In this document: one piece after another, positions 60,394 to 64,000 of the stretch
Layout of the letters: the number at the start of each line of letters is the position of its first letter
Position numbering within the stretch: the stretch's first letter is position 1
DNA from: Bosea sp. NBC_00550
Lineage (GTDB): Bacteria; Pseudomonadota; Alphaproteobacteria; Rhizobiales; Beijerinckiaceae
Reading direction: 5' to 3'
NCBI RefSeq assembly: GCF_026020075.1
Contig: NZ_CP102772.1
Location: forward strand, 4,430,501-4,494,500
DNA length: 64,000 bases
The notes under the pieces: generated by a model
Seen by the model: only the letters and a program-made list of their open reading frames with translations
Database searches by the model: none
Told to the model about the DNA's origin: nothing
Translations under genes and position numbers: made by a program

Positions 60394-61893
60394 ATGCTGC
60401 AATCCGGTTTCGCTCGCAGGACGGTGCCGATGCGGCGCCTTGCCGGGGCCGCGTTGCTGGCATGGGGCGTCGCTTTCGTGCCGGCCGCCGCCCTGGCCCA
60501 GGCTCCCGCTGCCGGAAGTTCGGCCTCCGACAAGCGTGTCGCTCCGGCGACGGCACCTCAGCCGCCGCCTGCCGCCAATCCGCCCAATCGCTCGATGCGC
60601 GTGCCGCCGGGGTCCTGGATGCAACCGCGCCAGCAGCGCGCCATCGTGCCGGCGCTGGACGAGACCCGCTTCGTTCCCGACGAGGTGCTGTTCGAACTCG
60701 CGCCCGATGCCGAGGCCGACGCCGTGCTGCGCCGCTACGGCGCGACGCTGATCGCCCGCCAGCGGTTTGAGCTTGCCGGCGTCACCATTATCCGTGCCAA
60801 GCTCGAAGCCGGCCGCGACCTGCGGGCCGTGCTGACGCAGATGGGCGACGACAGCAGCATCGCCGGCGCGCAGCCCAATTTTTTGTTCGATTTGCAGCAG
60901 GGCTCGCAGTCCAGCCCCGGAACCCCGGCCGTTCCGGCCTCTCCGGCGACGGCGTCCTCCGATGCGAGCACCCCGCCGGCGCCTCCCGCGCTGCGGCTCG
61001 GCGAGCCGACGACCGCCGCGCGTAGCGGCGCGGCGGTGCGCCGTGTGCTGCCGCCGCAATATGTCGTCGACAAGCTGCGCCTCGGCGAGGCGCGCAAGCT
61101 CGCGCTGGGGCGCGGCATCCGGGTCGGGATGATCGATTCCGGCGTCGACATGGACCATCCCGAGATCAGCGGCTCGGTTATCGGCTATCTCGATGCCGTC
61201 GACGGGCTGGCGACGCCGCACGCCCACGGCACCTCGATGGCGACGGCCATCGTCGCCCATGGCGAATTGCAGGGCATCGCGCCGGCCGCGCGGCTGCTCG
61301 TCGCCCGTGCCTTCGGCGGGACGCAGGCGACCTCCGCCAACGGCAAGTCCTTCCAGATCCTGACGGCGCTGGAATGGGTGGTCCAGCAGCGCGCGAAGGT
61401 GGTCAATCTCAGCTTCGCCGGCCCGCAGGACCGTCTGCTCTCGAAGGCGCTTGCCGGGGCAAAGGAGCGCGGCGTCGTCACGGTCGCCGCTGCGGGCAAT
61501 GGCGGCAGCCGCGCCGCGCCGCTCTATCCCGGCGCCGATCCCAGCGTCATCGCGGTGACCGCGACCGATGCCGACGACAAGGTTTTCGCCGACGCCAATC
61601 GCGGCAGCTACATCGCCTTGGCCGCGCCGGGCGTCGACGTGCTGACGGCGGAGCCCGCAGGCCGGTACGCCTTCACCTCGGGCACCTCGATCGCAGCCGC
61701 GCATGTCTCGGGGCTGGTGGCGCTGCTGCTCGAAAAGCAGCCCGAACTCGACCCCGACAGCGCCCGCCGCATCCTCGGCGAAAGCGCGAGCGATCTCGGC
61801 TCCAAGGGGCGTGACCCCGTCTTCGGCGCCGGACGGATCGATCCGGCGGCGGCGCTGGCGCGGGTGCTGCCGGTCGCGACGGCCCGGCCCTGA
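60394..61893 (+). CDS. S8 family serine peptidase (subtilase), exported
   Basis: This 499-residue protease has a signal peptide ending near AAALAQ and a Pro-rich linker. A pro-domain-like segment follows (about 92-166, FVPDEVLFELAPDAEADAVL to GAQPNFLF). The catalytic domain carries Asp248 (GMIDSGVDMDH), His278 (PHAHGTSMATAIVAH), Asn in AAAGNGGS and Ser432 (FTSGTSIAAAHVSGLVA). The triad is complete. An AGGAGG box fixes the ATG at 60394; an ATG pair 30 bases upstream has no box. It follows the anti-sigma gene by 61 bp, so it may sense or cut the anti-sigma periplasmic domain. Confidence 0.92.
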   Translation: MLQSGFARRTVPMRRLAGAALLAWGVAFVPAAALAQAPAAGSSASDKRVAPATAPQPPPAANPPNRSMRVPPGSWMQPRQQRAIVPALDETRFVPDEVLFELAPDAEADAVLRRYGATLIARQRFELAGVTIIRAKLEAGRDLRAVLTQMGDDSSIAGAQPNFLFDLQQGSQSSPGTPAVPASPATASSDASTPPAPPALRLGEPTTAARSGAAVRRVLPPQYVVDKLRLGEARKLALGRGIRVGMIDSGVDMDHPEISGSVIGYLDAVDGLATPHAHGTSMATAIVAHGELQGIAPAARLLVARAFGGTQATSANGKSFQILTALEWVVQQRAKVVNLSFAGPQDRLLSKALAGAKERGVVTVAAAGNGGSRAAPLYPGADPSVIAVTATDADDKVFADANRGSYIALAAPGVDVLTAEPAGRYAFTSGTSIAAAHVSGLVALLLEKQPELDPDSARRILGESASDLGSKGRDPVFGAGRIDPAAALARVLPVATARP

Positions 61894-61939
61894 TCTGCGA
61901 CGGGCTTGACCTGCGCCGTCGCATCGGCCTCATGGCGCG

Positions 61940-63094
61940 ATGCCGCGCCCGAAACTCCTCTTCGTCGCCACCGAGGACTGGTTCTTCGCCTCGCATTTCC
62001 TGCCGATGGCGCGGGCGGCGCGTGAACTCGGCTTCGACGTCGCGGTCATCGCGCGCGAGCGCAACCACCGGCGCATCATCGAGGCGACGGGCGCGCGCCT
62101 GATCGCGCTGGAAGCGGAGCGGCGCAGCCTCGATCCGCGCGCGCTGTTCAGGCAGATCACGGCGCTCAAAGCTCTGATCGCGGCGGAAAAGCCCGACATC
62201 CTGCATTGCATCGCGCTGAAGCCGATCGCGCTCGCCGGCCTCGCCGGCAAGCTCGCGGGCATCGACAGGCGCGTTTATGCTCTGACGGGGCTCGGTTTCC
62301 TCGGCGCGAAGCAGGGCGTGCTCGCCGCTGCCGCCCGCTTCGCCGCGATCGTCTGGCTGCGCGGCGCGATCGACGGGCCGCAGGTCCGCTTCCTGTTCGA
62401 GAATCCCGACGATCCCGTCACGCTCGGCCTCGATCCGCAGGATGTAGCGAAGGTTGCGCTGGTCGGCGGGGCCGGTGTCGATCCGCTGATCCTGATGCCG
62501 TCGCCGATGCCGAACGCGCCGCCGCTCAAGGTTGCGCTGGTGGCGCGCATGCTCTGGTCGAAGGGCGTCGATCTCGCGGTCGAGGCGGTCAGGCTCGCCC
62601 GCGCTGAGGGCGCGAAGGTCACGCTCACCATTCATGGCGCGCCCGACCCGTCCAATCCGAAGGCCATTCCCGAGGCGACGCTGAAGGAATGGGCGGCGCG
62701 GCCCGGAATCACCTGGGCCGGCCCGACGCGCGATATCGAGGCGGTCTGGAAGGCGCATCACCTCTGCATCCTGCCGTCGCGCGGCGGGGAGGGGCTGCCT
62801 CGCACCATTCTGGAAGCAGCCGCCTGCGGGCGGCCGATCCTGACGACGGATGTCCCGGGCTGCCGCAGCTTCGTCCGCGAGGGGCAGGACGGCATGGTCG
62901 TGCCCGTCGACGATGCCGCCGCACTCGCCAGGGCGCTCACGGTCTTCGCCCGCGCTCCCGGACTGGCGGAGCGCATGGGGGCGAATGCCCGCGCGCGCCT
63001 GCTCGACGGCCACACCGAGCGCGCCGTGATGAATGCGGTGAAGGCGCTCTATCAGGGGCTCCTCGCCACGCCGGCCGCGGACAAGGTCGCATGA
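61940..63094 (+). CDS. Glycosyltransferase family 4 protein
   Basis: This 384-residue enzyme has the GT-B fold. The N-terminal half contains PKLLFVATEDWFFASHFLPM and ILHCIALKPIALAGLAGKL, and the C-terminal half has KVALVARMLWSKGVDLAVEA, then LPSRGGEGLPRTILEAAACG with the conserved E-x7-E type motif. It would transfer a sugar from a nucleotide donor to a polysaccharide or lipid acceptor; the specificity is unknown. No other polysaccharide genes are in the window. Its stop overlaps the start of the methyltransferase gene. Confidence 0.9.
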   Translation: MPRPKLLFVATEDWFFASHFLPMARAARELGFDVAVIARERNHRRIIEATGARLIALEAERRSLDPRALFRQITALKALIAAEKPDILHCIALKPIALAGLAGKLAGIDRRVYALTGLGFLGAKQGVLAAAARFAAIVWLRGAIDGPQVRFLFENPDDPVTLGLDPQDVAKVALVGGAGVDPLILMPSPMPNAPPLKVALVARMLWSKGVDLAVEAVRLARAEGAKVTLTIHGAPDPSNPKAIPEATLKEWAARPGITWAGPTRDIEAVWKAHHLCILPSRGGEGLPRTILEAAACGRPILTTDVPGCRSFVREGQDGMVVPVDDAAALARALTVFARAPGLAERMGANARARLLDGHTERAVMNAVKALYQGLLATPAADKVA

Positions 63095-63753
63095 GCGACG
63101 CGAGCGCTCCGCTTGACCGCGAGACGTTCATCCTCACGCATACGCGGCTGATGCCCGTGCCCTATGCGCCGGAGATCGCGCTGCATGTCGCCGAGGAGGC
63201 GACCGAGCTCTGGCAGAAGACCGAGGACGAACTCGCGGTCATCGGGCTGCCGCCGCCGTTCTGGGCCTTTGCCTGGGCCGGCGGGCAGGCCCTCGCCCGC
63301 TATCTGCTCGACCATCCGCAGGTCGTCGCGGGCCGGCATGTCCTCGATTTCGCCTCCGGCTCCGGGCTGGTGGCGATCGCCGCGGCGAAATCGGGCGCAG
63401 GCCGGGTAGAAGCCTGCGATATCGACGCTTTCGCCGGTGCCGCGATAGGCATCAACGCGCAGGCCAACGGCGTCGCGATCCTGCCCCGCGTCGACGATCT
63501 CGTCGGCCGCGACGAGGGCTGGGATATCATCTGTGCGGGCGACGTTTGCTACGAGCGCGAGATGGCCGAGCGCGTCATCGGCTGGCTCGCTGCCTTGTCG
63601 GCGCGCGGCGCGACGGTGCTGATCGGCGATCCCGGCCGCAGTTACCTTCCGAGGGAACGACTGGAAGCCGTCGCCACCTACGAGGTGCCGGTGACGCGCG
63701 CCCTGGAGGACGCCGAGATCAAGCGCAGCTCGGTCTGGCGCCTGGCGGGCTGA
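63091..63753 (+). CDS. Class I SAM methyltransferase, ETF-beta lysine methyltransferase-like
   Basis: This 220-residue protein has a Rossmann-type methyltransferase core with motif I VLDFASGSGLVAIAAAK and acidic motif II VEACDIDAFA. The N-terminal part, LPPPFWAFAWAGGQALARYL, resembles bacterial METTL20 homologues, which methylate lysines in the beta subunit of electron-transfer flavoprotein. The assignment rests on motif resemblance; a ribosomal-protein methyltransferase is the main alternative. Its ATG overlaps the stop of the glycosyltransferase gene (ATGA). Confidence 0.75.
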   Translation: MSDASAPLDRETFILTHTRLMPVPYAPEIALHVAEEATELWQKTEDELAVIGLPPPFWAFAWAGGQALARYLLDHPQVVAGRHVLDFASGSGLVAIAAAKSGAGRVEACDIDAFAGAAIGINAQANGVAILPRVDDLVGRDEGWDIICAGDVCYEREMAERVIGWLAALSARGATVLIGDPGRSYLPRERLEAVATYEVPVTRALEDAEIKRSSVWRLAG

Positions 63754-63764
63754 GGGCGCGGCGC

Positions 63765-64000
63765 TCAGGCCGCGCGCCGTCGTGACGGACCGGAACCGGG
63801 CTGCGGCTCCGTGCGGAAGGCCGCGACGAGGCGGTTGAGCTGCGCGATCTGGTCGAGCAGCGTCCGCGCCGAGGCCGCGCTCTGTTGGGCCAGCGCCGCG
63901 TTCTGCTGGGTGATTTCATCCATATGGCTGACGGTCTGGCTCATTTCGTCGATGCCGTTGGCCTGCTCGCCGGCCGCCGAGGCGATCTCGTCGACCGTGC
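63765..64000 (-). CDS. Methyl-accepting chemotaxis protein, C-terminal part
   Basis: The minus strand from the window edge to the TGA at 63765 encodes the end of a receptor signalling domain: DEIASAAGEQANGIDEMSQT, HMDEITQQNAALAQQSAASA and LLDQIAQLNRLVAAF, followed by a short polar tail (GSGPSRRRAA). This is the helical coiled coil that closes chemoreceptors near the methylation region. The rest of the gene lies beyond the window. No CheR-binding NWETF-type pentapeptide is seen at the end. Confidence 0.88.
   Translation of the reverse strand, partial: TVDEIASAAGEQANGIDEMSQTVSHMDEITQQNAALAQQSAASARTLLDQIAQLNRLVAAFRTEPQPGSGPSRRRAA

Overview
The window is GC-rich and dense with bidirectional operons. 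Gene content and order point to an alphaproteobacterium of the Hyphomicrobiales (Rhizobiales), probably Bosea-like: a carD downstream of a 7Fe ferredoxin, a SUV3-like helicase next to an Hsp15-type S4 protein, a proB-proA-nadD-rsfS-rlmH-envC-ctpA-(polysaccharide deacetylase)-rppH block, a DUF6481 gene, and an ECF sigma/anti-sigma pair. The genus is an inference from gene order and protein style, not from a search.

Layout. (1) 1-21.7 kb is chromosomal backbone: a LysR regulator and a GST; two cell-wall genes (DUF882/M15-like and a YcbB-type L,D-transpeptidase) beside a sigma54-dependent response regulator; an M3 oligopeptidase; a beta-barrel porin-like protein; a KdsD-type isomerase; a MerR regulator with a visible operator; helicase, S4 protein, fdxA, carD; a dienelactone hydrolase; an M48 lipoprotein and an SNase-like protein; then tRNA-Arg(CCT). 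Three REP-like inverted repeats lie between these genes.

(2) 21.7-48.7 kb is a 27-kb genomic island inserted in the 3' end of tRNA-Arg. A 16-bp direct repeat of the tRNA end marks both borders. A second, perfect 21-bp direct repeat lies just inside each border and is probably an integrase arm site. The right end carries a co-oriented satellite-like core: tyrosine integrase, an unknown protein, an AlpA-like HTH protein, two small proteins, a DUF3987 primase-like protein, a small protein and a terminase small subunit. The integrase has a one-base frameshift and the terminase gene has an in-frame TAA, so the element looks fixed. The rest is cargo and debris: two large autotransporters and a third remnant, a membrane-bound TolB-like regulator, small secreted proteins, a duplicated repeat-protein gene, a low-GC ClpP-like/SH3/SPOR protein, an out-of-frame overlapping gene pair, and an IS3-family element split by an IS110/IS1111-type element that may encode a bridge RNA.

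(3) 48.7-64 kb is backbone again. It holds a tightly overlapped minus-strand block for proline synthesis, NAD synthesis, ribosome maturation and cell-wall hydrolase control. It is followed by an ECF sigma factor, an anti-sigma factor and a subtilase, in which the anti-sigma periplasmic domain resembles the subtilase pro-domain. A glycosyltransferase, a methyltransferase overlapping it, and the C-terminal end of a chemotaxis receptor complete the window.

The two most interesting items are the ECF/anti-sigma/subtilase module, which suggests a protease-sensing switch, and the decayed satellite-like island loaded with surface-protein genes.
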